Positions 1-7,835 of a stretch of 21,491 nt of DNA are shown here, piece by piece. The position numbers were made by a program, and so were the translations under genes. Numbering within the stretch: the first letter of the stretch is position 1; each line of letters opens with the position of its first letter. This DNA is from CAJCIY01 sp036379355 (GTDB taxonomy: Bacteria; Actinomycetota; Actinomycetes; Mycobacteriales; CAJCIY01), in assembly GCA_036379355.1 (NCBI GenBank), contig DASVGV010000020.1:1-21491 (forward strand). The letters are read 5' to 3'. The notes beneath the pieces were generated by a model that was given only the letters and a program-made list of their open reading frames with translations, ran no database searches and was not told where the DNA came from.

Positions 1-59
1 ATCCTCGTCGAACCCCTGGCGTCGATGCCTGGGCCCTGCGCCGTGTTTGGACGGCGGGG

Positions 60-722
60 CTATCCCTGGTCGACCAGCCTCGACTGGTACGCGCAGATGG
101 CAACCTGCACTCGATCCCGTAGTCCCAGTTTGGTGAGGATGCGGCTGACGTGGCTCTTGACGGTCGCCTCGGACAGGTGCAGGTCGGCTGCGATCTCCTG
201 GTTGCTCTTCCCCTGGGCTATCGCGCGCATCACGTCCCGCTCGCGCGGTGTGAGCAGCGCCAGCCGCTCGTCCGCGGGGACGCCCGACGCAGCCGGCAGG
301 TGGTGGGCGAAGGTGTCCAGCAGCCGACGGGTGGCCCGCGGCGCCACCACCGCGTTGCCGGCGGCGACCGTACGGATGGCTTCCACGAGCTCCCCCGGCG
401 GCGCGTTCTTGAGCAGGAAGCCGCTCGCGCCCGCCCGTAATCCGGCGAAGACGTACTCGTCCAGGTCGAACGTCGTCAGGATCAGGACTCGGACATGGGG
501 ATGGCTGCGGGTGATGCCTTCGGTGGCGCGAATCCCGTCCATCTCGGGCATCCGCACATCCATGACCACAACGTCGGGGCCATGGGCCGCAGCAGCCGAC
601 AGCGCCTCCAACCCGTTCGCCGCCTCGGCCACGACGACGAAGCCGTCGTGCGCGTCGAGCACCATGCGAAAGCCGGTGCGCAGCAGCGGCTCGTCGTCCG
701 CCAGCACCACGCGGATCGTCAT
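60..722 (-). CDS. NarL/FixJ-family response regulator (receiver + LuxR HTH)
   Basis: Cytoplasmic transcription factor of 220 aa, the usual length for this family, and partner of the kinase encoded just upstream. Residues 3-118 form the receiver domain: acidic pair D9/D10, phospho-acceptor D55 in MDVRMPEMDG, T83/T84 and K105 in GFLLKNAPPG. Residues 150-215 form a LuxR-type helix-turn-helix (LTPRERDVMRAIAQGKSNQE, then EATVKSHVSRILTKLGLRDR). The ATG overlaps the kinase stop as ATGA, so translation is probably coupled. It is the last gene of the operon ATPase-permease-kinase-regulator. The inference is that it controls that ABC transporter; the palindrome at 3329-3346 is a candidate site. Family call is certain, target is inferred. 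Confidence 0.96.
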   Translation of the reverse strand: MTIRVVLADDEPLLRTGFRMVLDAHDGFVVVAEAANGLEALSAAAAHGPDVVVMDVRMPEMDGIRATEGITRSHPHVRVLILTTFDLDEYVFAGLRAGASGFLLKNAPPGELVEAIRTVAAGNAVVAPRATRRLLDTFAHHLPAASGVPADERLALLTPRERDVMRAIAQGKSNQEIAADLHLSEATVKSHVSRILTKLGLRDRVQVAICAYQSRLVDQG

Positions 723-1477
723 CGATGGGGCCTCCCGGCGTGGGGCTCCTCCTGCAGTGGCAACCAGGCGCTGATCCGCCAGCCGCTTCCGGTGGCGCCG
801 GCGTAGAGCCGGCCGTTGTGCAACGCGACCCGCTCTCGCATGCCGATGAGCCCGTTGCCGACGGGCGGGGCAGGTTCGGTGGGGCCGCCATTGTCGTCGA
901 CGACGATGCGAAGGTCCGCTTGACCATGTCGGACCGAGACGTGCAGCCGCGTTGCTCGCGGCGCGTGTTTGAGAGTGTTGGTCACACCCTCCTGAACCAG
1001 TCGGAAGACTGCCAGCTGCATCGAGGTAGACAGCCCGTCCGGTGACCCACTGATCCGGTACGTGACCTGGAGGCCGGTGCTGCGGGCGTTCTCGAGTAAC
1101 GCGTCCAGGTCGGCCAGGCTCGGCTCCGGGTGCAGGCGCGCGTCGGTGTCCGAGTCGGATCGCAGCAGCGCGAGCGTGTTGCCCATGTCGGCGAGAGCGG
1201 CCCTGCCGATCGCCGCCACCTGGTGAATGGCATCCCTGGCCCGCTGGGGGTCGCGATCGACCGTCAGCGCCGCGCCGTCCGTCAGGGCGATCATCACCGA
1301 CAGGTTGTGGGCCACGATGTCGTGCATCTCTCGAGCGATGCGGTTCCGCTCGGCGGCCACCGCCAGCGCGGTGACCCGCTGGCGGTGCTGCTCAGAGCCG
1401 GTGCCGTACTGGTTTTCGAGGCTCCTGTCTTCGATCGGCCGGCGACGCCATCTCACAAGCCCAGTGTCCGCTCTCAC
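719..1477 (-). CDS. Soluble histidine kinase (HisKA_3/HATPase_c), no membrane domain
   Basis: Sensor kinase of the NarX/DesK type that should phosphorylate the adjacent regulator. With the GTG at 1477 the protein is 252 aa. The phospho-acceptor is H52 in RIAREMHDIVAHNLSVM, followed by the dimerisation helices. The ATPase domain shows the N-box N167 (EGVTNTLKHAP), VDDNGG near 193-198 and the G-box GNGLIGMRERV near 207. I chose this start because it forms a GTGA overlap with the permease stop, like the other junctions of the operon. The frame stays open for 88 more codons, but these lie inside the permease gene and are Arg/Pro-rich with no membrane segment. Relatives usually carry four to six transmembrane helices before the H-box; here there are only about 50 residues. 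It is therefore either a naturally soluble kinase, perhaps sensing through the transporter, or an N-terminally truncated one. Confidence 0.88.
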   Translation of the reverse strand: MRADTGLVRWRRRPIEDRSLENQYGTGSEQHRQRVTALAVAAERNRIAREMHDIVAHNLSVMIALTDGAALTVDRDPQRARDAIHQVAAIGRAALADMGNTLALLRSDSDTDARLHPEPSLADLDALLENARSTGLQVTYRISGSPDGLSTSMQLAVFRLVQEGVTNTLKHAPRATRLHVSVRHGQADLRIVVDDNGGPTEPAPPVGNGLIGMRERVALHNGRLYAGATGSGWRISAWLPLQEEPHAGRPHR

Positions 1478-2352
1478 GCATCGCGCCGCCGCAGGACGAG
1501 CAGGCCGATCGCCAGCGCCGCGATCACGTACAAAGCGAAGACACCGAGGCCCGCCCAGGGGCCCAGTTGATTCGTGCCGGAGGTCGTGCTCATCCCCGCC
1601 GTACCGGCCAACAGAGGCAGGAACTTGGTCACGTGCTCCTGCTCCGGGCTCGGGAGCGCCTGAGCCAGCAACGGCAGTACCAGAAGCAACCCGAAGAGGG
1701 CAGCGATCGCTCCGCCGGCGTTGCGCACGATGAACCCGCACCCCAGGCCCAGCAGTCCCACTCCCATCATGTAGAGAGCCGCGCCGAAGACGGCGCGCAG
1801 CGAGCCGGGATGGCTCAACGAGACGCCCAGGCTGTGCAAGGTCCCGGCCGGCCCGCGACTGAAGGCAACTCCGCCCTTCGGGCCCACGGAGAGGAGGCCG
1901 TGCACGTGGTAGGAGCTCAACACTGCCTGTCCACCGAGAAAGGTAATGAAGGCAGCAACCAGTGAGATCACGAAGATGACGCCGGCGAACACGGCGATCT
2001 TTGCGGCCCAGACCGGTATCCGGCGGGGGAGCGCCGACAGCGTCGCCCGGATCATGCCGGTGCTGTACTCACCCGTGATGAACAGCACACCAAGTACGCC
2101 GACGGCGAGCTGCGCCAAGTAGAAGCCGCGCAGGCTGAGGGCGGTCGGATCCTGTTCGAAACCGCCGTGCGTCGCGATGTCGTCCCCGCGTAGGTCGGCG
2201 AACAAGATGCCCAAGCCCACGGACGCCAGGAGAGCGAGGCCGATGCTCCACCACGTCGAGCGCAGCGACCGAAACTTGATCCACTCCGAGGCGATCGCCC
2301 GGCGCTGGCTTACGCCAAGACGCGGATCCGGCTCCATGGCGATGGAGGTCAT
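1474..2352 (-). CDS. ABC-2 type transporter permease
   Basis: Membrane subunit of the transporter whose ATPase is encoded immediately upstream. The 292-aa protein has a cytoplasmic N-terminus (SEWIKFRSLRSTWWS), then about six hydrophobic segments: near 33-52, 78-95, 110-140, 185-205, 210-230 and 265-287. The TGEYSTGMIRATLSALPRR stretch is the cytoplasmic loop typical of BcrB/NosY-like ABC-2 permeases. A further ATG at codon 6 is possible. The first ATG overlaps the ATPase stop (ATGA), and the gene end overlaps the kinase start (GTGA). Substrate is not visible; a peptide or envelope-active compound would fit a transporter encoded with its own two-component system. Confidence 0.92.
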   Translation of the reverse strand: MTSIAMEPDPRLGVSQRRAIASEWIKFRSLRSTWWSIGLALLASVGLGILFADLRGDDIATHGGFEQDPTALSLRGFYLAQLAVGVLGVLFITGEYSTGMIRATLSALPRRIPVWAAKIAVFAGVIFVISLVAAFITFLGGQAVLSSYHVHGLLSVGPKGGVAFSRGPAGTLHSLGVSLSHPGSLRAVFGAALYMMGVGLLGLGCGFIVRNAGGAIAALFGLLLVLPLLAQALPSPEQEHVTKFLPLLAGTAGMSTTSGTNQLGPWAGLGVFALYVIAALAIGLLVLRRRDA

Positions 2353-3269
2353 CCGATCACCTCCTCCATCGGCGTGCCGAACTCGACGGCATCGCGGGTC
2401 AGCTCCATGAATGCTTCCTCCAGTGAGGCCTGCTGCTGCACCAGCTCGACCAGGGCGATGCGTGCGTGCATGGCCCGCAGGCCGATCTCGGCGCTGGACA
2501 GGCCCGTCACGGTGAGAAGGTCGCGCTCCGTGCTTGTCACGCTCACCCCGTCACCGGCCAGCAGGTCCCGCAGCCGCGGCGCCTCCTCCGTACGCACCCG
2601 GACCACCGAGCCCGCAGACCCGGCGGTGAGCTCCGCGACGCTGGCATCCGCAATCAGTCGGCCCTGACCGACGACGATCAAATGTGTTGCGGTCAAGGAC
2701 ATCTCACTCATGAGGTGTGAGGAAACGAAGACGGTGCGCCCCTCCGCGGCGAGCGCCTTGAGCAGCGTGCGAATCCAAAGGATGCCCTCGGGATCGAGGC
2801 CGTTGACCGGTTCGTCGAGGATCAGCGTGTGCGGGTCGCCCAGCAGTGCGGACGCGATGCCGAGGCGCTGTCCCATGCCGAGCGAGAAGCCACCAGCACG
2901 CCGCCCGGCGACATCGCTCAACCCGACGATGCCGAGCACCTCGTCCACCCGTCGGCGACGGATGCCGTGCGTCGCCGCCAGCGCCAGGAGATGGTCCCGC
3001 GCGGAACGGCCGGTGTGGATGGCCCGTGCCTCCAGCAACGCCCCGACCTCGCACAGCGGTGCGCGTAGCCGGTCGTACGCACGTCCGTTGATGCTCGCCG
3101 TGCCCGAGGTAGGCCGATCCAGGCCCAGCAAGAGCCGCATCGTGGTGGACTTGCCTGCTCCGTTCGGGCCGAGGAAGCCGGTGACCACGCCAGGCTGCAC
3201 CGTGAACGTCAACCCGTTCACGGCGATCTTGTCGCCGTAACGTTTCGTCAGGCCCACAGCTTCGATCAT
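2349..3269 (-). CDS. ABC transporter ATP-binding protein, BcrA/CcmA-like
   Basis: Cytoplasmic ATPase powering the adjacent permease. From the ATG at 3269 it is 306 aa and begins MIEAVGLTKRYGDK, the normal family N-terminus. Walker A is GPNGAGKST at 34-42. The signature is FSLGMGQRLGIA near 128-139, the SLGM variant typical of the BcrA drug/peptide exporters. Walker B is LILDEPVNGLDP near 149-160, and the H-loop is FVSSHLMSE. The C-terminal extension (about 220-306) is the usual regulatory part of this subgroup. In-frame ATGs up to 3314 exist but add residues unlike the family. No clear ribosome binding site precedes 3269. It is the first gene of the four-gene operon. Confidence 0.94.
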   Translation of the reverse strand: MIEAVGLTKRYGDKIAVNGLTFTVQPGVVTGFLGPNGAGKSTTMRLLLGLDRPTSGTASINGRAYDRLRAPLCEVGALLEARAIHTGRSARDHLLALAATHGIRRRRVDEVLGIVGLSDVAGRRAGGFSLGMGQRLGIASALLGDPHTLILDEPVNGLDPEGILWIRTLLKALAAEGRTVFVSSHLMSEMSLTATHLIVVGQGRLIADASVAELTAGSAGSVVRVRTEEAPRLRDLLAGDGVSVTSTERDLLTVTGLSSAEIGLRAMHARIALVELVQQQASLEEAFMELTRDAVEFGTPMEEVIG

Positions 3270-3328
3270 GGATGCCACGCTAGACATCGACAGGTGTGAG
3301 CACATCCATCTCACGGATGAAGTCTGTC

Positions 3329-3346
3329 CTCCATCGCGCGACGGAG
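3329..3346. promoter_or_regulatory. Candidate operator: 18-bp near-perfect palindrome upstream of the ABC/two-component operon
   Basis: CTCCATCGCGCGACGGAG reads the same on both strands at 16 of 18 positions. It lies 60 bp upstream of the ATPase start, in the 91-bp gap after the glycosyltransferase gene, and is flanked by two direct GTCTG copies (3322-3326 and 3346-3350). Position and symmetry suit a dimeric activator such as the operon's own response regulator, but no consensus is available to confirm that. Confidence 0.4.
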
Positions 3347-3360
3347 TCTGCGAGGAGCGA

Positions 3361-4497
3361 TCAGCGTCGGGTCGCGCGGGAGGCGACCGCGCTCAGCACG
3401 GACGCGTCGCGATAGGCCGCCTCGGCGCTGGCCATCGCGTTGGCCCAGTCGAAGCCGGAAGGCTCCGCGTGGGCGCGGGCGGACAGCTTGCGCAGCAACG
3501 GCCGGTCGGCGGCGAGGACGCGGATCGCGTCCGCCATGGCTGTGTCGTCACCCACGAGCAGCCCGTGCTCGCCGTCCTGGACGAAGTCAGCCACGCCGGT
3601 GCCCCTCCGGGCGATCACCGGGAGTCCGCTCTCGCGTGCCTCCAGCGCGGCAATCCCGAACGACTCCCGGGTTGCGGGTGCGACGAAGACGTCCGCCGTA
3701 TCCAGGATCGACCGAACCCGTACACGATCGACCTCGCCGACCAGGGTGACGTCGGCTCCTGGGTGCGCCTGGCACCAGCGGCGGCAGGCCTCCCCGCGGG
3801 GGCCGTCTCCCACGATGCACAGCCGGGCGACGCCCGAGACATCGGCGCGGAGGAACGCTCGCAGCAGCGCTCCGGGCCGCTTGCGCGCCGCGAGCCTCAT
3901 CACCGCGACGAACGTCACGATGTCCGGCTCGTCGCGAACGACCCCTGTCTGCCAGCTCCGCCGGTCCACGGCGTTCGGCAGTATCCGAATCCTCCGGACA
4001 TCGACACCGATCCCGGCGTGCAGCGTTGCAGCGGCGGCGCGACTCACCGCCGACCAGATCACCGGTCGCCGTGGCAGGCGCAGGACCTCGGCCGCCATGC
4101 GGTACGGACCTCTCACGCCCACCAGGAGCGAGTGGGCTGTGAACACCACCGGGACGTCCTGACGCGCCGAGGCCAGGGTGGCTCGCCACGCCAGCGGCGA
4201 GTACACCGACGCGTGAACGTGCAGCACGTCGTAACCGGCCCTCGAGGACAGCACCGCGGCCAGCGGCACGACCTCCCCCCGCCGCTCCGCCGGGTCGTGC
4301 GTGGCGCCCGCGTACAGCAGACCGGTTCCTCGGCTCCGGACGCCCGCTCGCGTGAGGACCTCCACGTGGTGCCCCTGGAGCGCCTGGCGTGCGGCGAGGT
4401 CGGCCACGTGCAGCTCGATGCCGCCGACGGTGGGCAGATAGGAGTCGGTGACGTGCAGGATCCGCAGCGTCCGTGGGCCTCGGGCGGTGGCGCTCAT
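3361..4497 (-). CDS. Glycosyltransferase family 4 (GT-B fold)
   Basis: Retaining sugar-nucleotide-dependent glycosyltransferase of about 378 aa, normal for GT4. The acceptor-side domain starts with LRILHVTDSYLPTVGGIELH (11-30), whose GGIE glycine loop is typical. The donor domain holds RLAARKRPG (201-209), the segment IVGDGP, and the E-x7-E motif E278/E286 in ESFGIAALE that binds the donor sugar nucleotide. There is no signal peptide or membrane helix, so it acts in the cytoplasm or at the membrane face. I prefer the ATG at 4497, which overlaps the preceding stop as TGATG; a GTG one codon earlier is possible. A PIG-L deacetylase is divergently encoded next door, the pairing known from MshA/MshB and BshA/BshB, but the acceptor here is unknown. 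Confidence 0.93.
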   Translation of the reverse strand: MSATARGPRTLRILHVTDSYLPTVGGIELHVADLAARQALQGHHVEVLTRAGVRSRGTGLLYAGATHDPAERRGEVVPLAAVLSSRAGYDVLHVHASVYSPLAWRATLASARQDVPVVFTAHSLLVGVRGPYRMAAEVLRLPRRPVIWSAVSRAAAATLHAGIGVDVRRIRILPNAVDRRSWQTGVVRDEPDIVTFVAVMRLAARKRPGALLRAFLRADVSGVARLCIVGDGPRGEACRRWCQAHPGADVTLVGEVDRVRVRSILDTADVFVAPATRESFGIAALEARESGLPVIARRGTGVADFVQDGEHGLLVGDDTAMADAIRVLAADRPLLRKLSARAHAEPSGFDWANAMASAEAAYRDASVLSAVASRATRR

Positions 4498-5330
4498 CAC
4501 TCTCGCGCACGCAACAGGTGCGCCGCCTCGACATCGGTCGGCTCGTGCGCCGAACGCTGAACGTCCGCCTTGGTCCAGGCCAGGTACACCACGAGTACGA
4601 AGACGGCCGCCGCAAAGAGCGCGGCCGTGGGGCCGTCGCCGAGCCCCGCACCGCTCAGGTCACGGGGCTTGCTGAGGTAGTCCGCGACCGAAGCGCCGAG
4701 TGGACGGGTGACGACGTAGGCCGCCCAGAAGGCAGCGACGGCGTTGACACCGAAACCCCACCGAGCCACCGCCGGAACCAGAATGAGTCCGGCGAAGAGC
4801 ACGATCGACGACAGGAAGCCGAGCTTCAGCGCGAAGGCGGTGTAGTCGCCGAGCGCGGTTCCCAAGGCGAATGTGGCGAAGACGACGGACCAGTAGAACA
4901 GCTCCCTGCGCCGCGTGGTGACGCTGTGGATGGACAGCGTGCCCTCGGTGCGGTGCCACACCAGGAAGATGCCGGCGAGAACGACCGCCCAGAGCACACT
5001 CGTTCCTGCGTACGGAATCTTCACGTCCAGGTGCAGGAAGTCGGAGACGCCGGTCCCGAAGATCGCGATGGCAAACGCGAGAGCCCAGTAGGCAAACGCC
5101 CGGTAACGGCGCGTTGCGAACTGCAGCCCCACGCCGATGACGAACGCGAGCAGCTCCGCACCGCCGCCGACCACGTTGCCATAGTGCGCCAGGAAGTCGG
5201 ATGTCGCTTCCCCGCCCGCCGTGGTCAACAACTTCACGGCCCAGAAGATCGCCAGCACCTCGGGGACCTTCGCTCCCGACGGATGCGGCCAGACGACACC
5301 GCCCCTCGGCCGTCGCGTACCCGAGCCCAT
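4497..5330 (-). CDS. Polytopic membrane protein with four DUF347-type repeats (COG4705-like)
   Basis: Integral membrane protein of 277 aa, function unknown. Four related motifs can be read: KVPEVLAIFWAVKLLTTAGG followed by EATSDFL (D45), FGTGVSDFLHL, LGTALGDYTAF, and RPLGASVADYLSKP. Each places a conserved Asp after a Gly-rich helix, the pattern of the DUF347 repeat. About eight transmembrane segments are visible, and the charged C-terminus (HEPTDVEAAHLLRARE) is probably cytoplasmic. The start is well supported: GGAGG lies five bases before the ATG. It is the first gene of a pair with the glycosyltransferase. The repeated intramembrane acidic residues suggest transport of a cation or small solute, which is inference only. 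Confidence 0.88.
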   Translation of the reverse strand: MGSGTRRPRGGVVWPHPSGAKVPEVLAIFWAVKLLTTAGGEATSDFLAHYGNVVGGGAELLAFVIGVGLQFATRRYRAFAYWALAFAIAIFGTGVSDFLHLDVKIPYAGTSVLWAVVLAGIFLVWHRTEGTLSIHSVTTRRRELFYWSVVFATFALGTALGDYTAFALKLGFLSSIVLFAGLILVPAVARWGFGVNAVAAFWAAYVVTRPLGASVADYLSKPRDLSGAGLGDGPTAALFAAAVFVLVVYLAWTKADVQRSAHEPTDVEAAHLLRARE

Positions 5331-5380
5331 GCCGTCCTCCGTGCCGCGCTGTCAGCAATCTGCGGGATTGCTACGACGTC

Positions 5381-5401
5381 TCCTACGGTACTGTAGTAGG
5401 A
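5381..5401. promoter_or_regulatory. Candidate BlaI-type operator in the divergent DUF347 / PIG-L promoter region
   Basis: The core CTACGGTACTGTAG (5383-5396) is a 14-bp palindrome with one mismatched pair, enclosed by TCCTAC/GTAGGA arms. The stretch 5383-5400 matches 9113-9130, the palindrome before the blaI gene of this window, at 13 of 18 bases, including GTAGTAG. It overlaps a weak promoter-like pair (TTGCTA 5368-5373, TGTAGT 5392-5397). It is about 50 bp from the DUF347 gene start and about 100 bp from the PIG-L start, so it could control either side. Confidence 0.45.
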
Positions 5402-5502
5402 ACGTGTGCTGGGCACGCGGTGGAGGGCAACCTAGACCGGCCAGGCGTTACGTCGGCCCGCGGCCGGCCGGCCCGGTAGCGAGGTCGGAGTACGTTGGCG
5501 CC

Positions 5503-6315
5503 GTGGCGGTCGTCGTCGCCCTGCACGCACACCCGGACGACGAAGTCCTGCTCACCGGTGGCACCCTCGCCGCCCTCGCCGCGCAGGGTCATCACGTCCG
5601 CGTGGTGTTCGCCACCGACGGGGCCGCCGGGCTGACCGATCAGCGCGGTGATCTCGGACTCGTCCGGACGCGGGAGGCGCTGGCGGCGTCGGCCATCCTC
5701 GGCCTGGCCCCTCCGCTGTGGCTCGGGTATGCCGACTCCGGGGAACAGGGGAGGCGTCCAGCTCACGCCTTCGCCGACGCCGACGTGGATGATGCGGCGA
5801 CGCGACTGGCCGACATCCTCACCGAGGGGCGCGCGGACATGCTGTTGACCTATGACCGTCACGGCGGCTATGGGCACCCCGATCACCGCCAGGCACACCT
5901 GGTCGGTGTGGCCGCCGCGGCTCGAGCCGGGACGCCTCGGATCCTCGAGGCCACCGTCGACCGCACCTTGCTCCGTCGGGTGACTGCTGGCCTGCGCCTG
6001 GTTCCCGGCCTTCCGGCCGGGTTCCGCGCGACCCGCTTGACTGACGGCTTCACCGCGCGCGGGGACATCACCCATCGACTGGACGTCCGAGACCAGTGCG
6101 CGGCCAAGCGCGCGGCGCTGGCCGCGCATGTCAGCCAGGCGGCCGGCGGCGACGAGCAGCGGACCCTCGCCCTGTTCCTGCGACTCCCGATGCCGCTCTT
6201 CCGGCGCGTACTCGGTTACGAGTGGTTCCGCGAGGAAGCCGCCCTGCAGGTGGATGGGCCGTCGGGACTTCGCTCCGACCTCGGGCTCGCGACGTCGTCA
6301 CGACGCCACCCGTAG
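5503..6315 (+). CDS. PIG-L/LmbE-family zinc deacetylase (MshB-like motifs)
   Basis: Zn-dependent N-acetylglucosaminyl-type deacetylase, 270 aa from the GTG at 5503. The metal-binding motif HAHPDDE (about 8-14) and the second motif YDRHGGYGHPDHRQAH (about 117-132) are complete; GGYGHPDH is the wording seen in mycothiol enzyme MshB and its relatives. A middle DSGEQG resembles MshB's DSG loop. The start follows GAGG/GGAG and places the first strand AVVVAL directly before the metal motif; the long upstream open frame lacks family features. Its neighbour is a GT4 enzyme on the other strand, so a glycosylate-then-deacetylate pathway is plausible. Whether it is the genuine MshB or a paralogue with another GlcNAc conjugate as substrate cannot be decided here. 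Confidence 0.92.
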   Translation: MAVVVALHAHPDDEVLLTGGTLAALAAQGHHVRVVFATDGAAGLTDQRGDLGLVRTREALAASAILGLAPPLWLGYADSGEQGRRPAHAFADADVDDAATRLADILTEGRADMLLTYDRHGGYGHPDHRQAHLVGVAAAARAGTPRILEATVDRTLLRRVTAGLRLVPGLPAGFRATRLTDGFTARGDITHRLDVRDQCAAKRAALAAHVSQAAGGDEQRTLALFLRLPMPLFRRVLGYEWFREEAALQVDGPSGLRSDLGLATSSRRHP

Positions 6316-6321
6316 CCGCCC

Positions 6322-7218
6322 ATGTCACGCCTCGTGCTGGCCGCTGGGCTGGCGCTCGTCGCCGCCGCGAGCTTTGCGCTCTCCAGTGCGCTCAAGCACA
6401 TGAGCGCCGCGCACGCGCCGGATCCGCTGGACCGGGGCTTGGCGTCGGGTCTGCGGGCCTTCGTCGCCTACACACTGCGCCATCCACTGTGGCTGGCAGG
6501 CATCATCACCGACGTCGTGGGGCTCGCCCTGCAGGTGACGGCCCTGCGGCTGGGCGGACTCGTACTCGTCCAGCCGCTGCTGGTGACTGCTGTGGCCGAG
6601 ACCCTCGTGCTGCGCCGGGTGCTCAGCGGGCTGCGGCAGCATCGAACCGAGTTGCTCCTGGCCCTGATGCTCGTCGCGGGGCTCGTCAGCTTCGAGGCAT
6701 GCATCGACCCCCGGCACGCCGCAAGCAGTCCGGCGGATCGCGCCCCGGCGTATGTCCTGGGCCTCATGGGGTTGGTGCTCGTCGTCGGCGCGCTGGTGGT
6801 CGCGGTGGTGCGTCGGGGTGGGCGGGTGGCGACGGCGCTGCTGGGCGGTGCCAGCGGTCTGCTGTACGCGGCGGCGGCGGCGCTCATCACTCTGGTCGTG
6901 GCGCAAGTGGCACACGACGGGCTGGTGGCGCCGTTCCGTCGTGACGAGCTCTACGTGCTGGTCGCGGTCGCTGTGGTCGCGCAGGTGCTGAACCAGACCG
7001 CCTTCCAGGCCGGCGAGCTCGCGATCGCCGCACCAACCTCCGCCAGCGCGGACCTCATAGCCAGCGTGGTCTTGGGGGTGGTGGTGTTCAACCAGCCTGT
7101 CCCGCAGAGCCCCTGGCGCCTCCTCGGCGTCGCCGCAGGAGCGCTCGCGGTCCTCATCGCGGTCGTCACCTTGGCGCGCATCGAACCGAAAGCCGAACCT
7201 CGGTCAGCGGGATCGTGA
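6322..7218 (+). CDS. DMT-superfamily (EamA/NIPA-like) membrane protein
   Basis: Polytopic membrane protein of 298 aa with nine to ten hydrophobic segments. Typical features are the N-terminal helix ending SFALSSALKHMSA, the LGGLVLVQPLLVTAVAETLV stretch and the matching second-half stretch LAIAAPTSASADLIASVVLG, a two-fold repeat common to DMT transporters. It starts six bases after the PIG-L stop and must share its transcript. Substrate is unknown; export of a metabolite made or processed by the PIG-L/GT4 pair is one possibility. Its stop lies 17 bp from the stop of the convergent phosphatase gene. Confidence 0.88.
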   Translation: MSRLVLAAGLALVAAASFALSSALKHMSAAHAPDPLDRGLASGLRAFVAYTLRHPLWLAGIITDVVGLALQVTALRLGGLVLVQPLLVTAVAETLVLRRVLSGLRQHRTELLLALMLVAGLVSFEACIDPRHAASSPADRAPAYVLGLMGLVLVVGALVVAVVRRGGRVATALLGGASGLLYAAAAALITLVVAQVAHDGLVAPFRRDELYVLVAVAVVAQVLNQTAFQAGELAIAAPTSASADLIASVVLGVVVFNQPVPQSPWRLLGVAAGALAVLIAVVTLARIEPKAEPRSAGS

Positions 7219-7235
7219 GCCCTCGTGCTTGCTGC

Positions 7236-7754
7236 TCACAGCGGGCGCCGCTGCCATCGGTGAAACAGCAGCGCGATCGACCCAACACCAAGAACAGCCG
7301 CGAGGAAGCCACCGCCGATGTCGCCGGGATAGTGGATGCCGACGTAGACGCGCGCGAATCCGATCAGCAGCGCGAGCAGAAGCAGCAGCGCACCCCATCG
7401 TCGGGACAGGAAGACAAGAGCGGCCAGAGCAAGACCGAAGGCTGCGGTTGCGTGGTCGCTCGGAAACGACTGTCCCGGAGCGTGCGCGACGAGTTCGTGC
7501 ACGCGGTGGCTCTGGAACGGGCGGCGCTCCGAGTACAGGGCGCTGCCCAAGAGGCCGAGCAGAAAGGTCACCACCAACGCGGCAACGGTCGAGACCACCG
7601 ACATGAGACGCCGCCGCCGGAGCTGGTCGAGGCACAGCGCCGCGACGACCGCAAATGCCAGGAAGATCAAGTACTTGGCCGAGAACTTCATGACGTCGTC
7701 GAGCGCAGCGCTGCCCGACAGGTTGTTGATGTCCCGGAACAGGTCGTAGTTCAT
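7236..7754 (-). CDS. PAP2-family phosphatase, BcrC-like undecaprenyl-diphosphatase
   Basis: Membrane phosphatase of 172 aa. The start MNYDLFRDINNLSG and the spacing of the helices are those of BcrC, which dephosphorylates undecaprenyl diphosphate for cell-wall carrier recycling and gives bacitracin tolerance. The three PAP2 motifs are visible: SERRP with R78-P79, PSDH at 98-101, and FARVYVGIHYPGD with R135, H141 and D145. The usual Ser before the motif-3 Arg is Ala here. Five or six transmembrane helices alternate with these loops, placing the active site outside. It lies 81 bp downstream of the M56/BlaI pair on the same strand, a position suggesting co-transcription. A more general lipid phosphatase role cannot be excluded. 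Confidence 0.9.
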   Translation of the reverse strand: MNYDLFRDINNLSGSAALDDVMKFSAKYLIFLAFAVVAALCLDQLRRRRLMSVVSTVAALVVTFLLGLLGSALYSERRPFQSHRVHELVAHAPGQSFPSDHATAAFGLALAALVFLSRRWGALLLLLALLIGFARVYVGIHYPGDIGGGFLAAVLGVGSIALLFHRWQRRPL

Positions 7755-7835
7755 CGGCGGGCCGCCGCGACGCGTGCAGTCAACAGGTGCGTCATGCGGC
7801 TCCAGATCTTGTCGCGGGGGGCAGGGCGAAGGGCG

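Noticed and set aside
1..59. Terminator or gene end at the left edge
   Set aside because: Too short to judge; I see no stable hairpin or coding signal.
1478..1741. N-terminal extension of the histidine kinase as a sensor domain
   Set aside because: It is antisense-free but lies out of frame inside the permease gene, has no hydrophobic segment, and the GTGA junction at 1477 explains the start better.
3268..4560. 430-codon open frame on the plus strand
   Set aside because: It lies opposite the GT4 gene, is Arg/Gly/His-rich without domains, and reflects codon bias of the true gene on the other strand.
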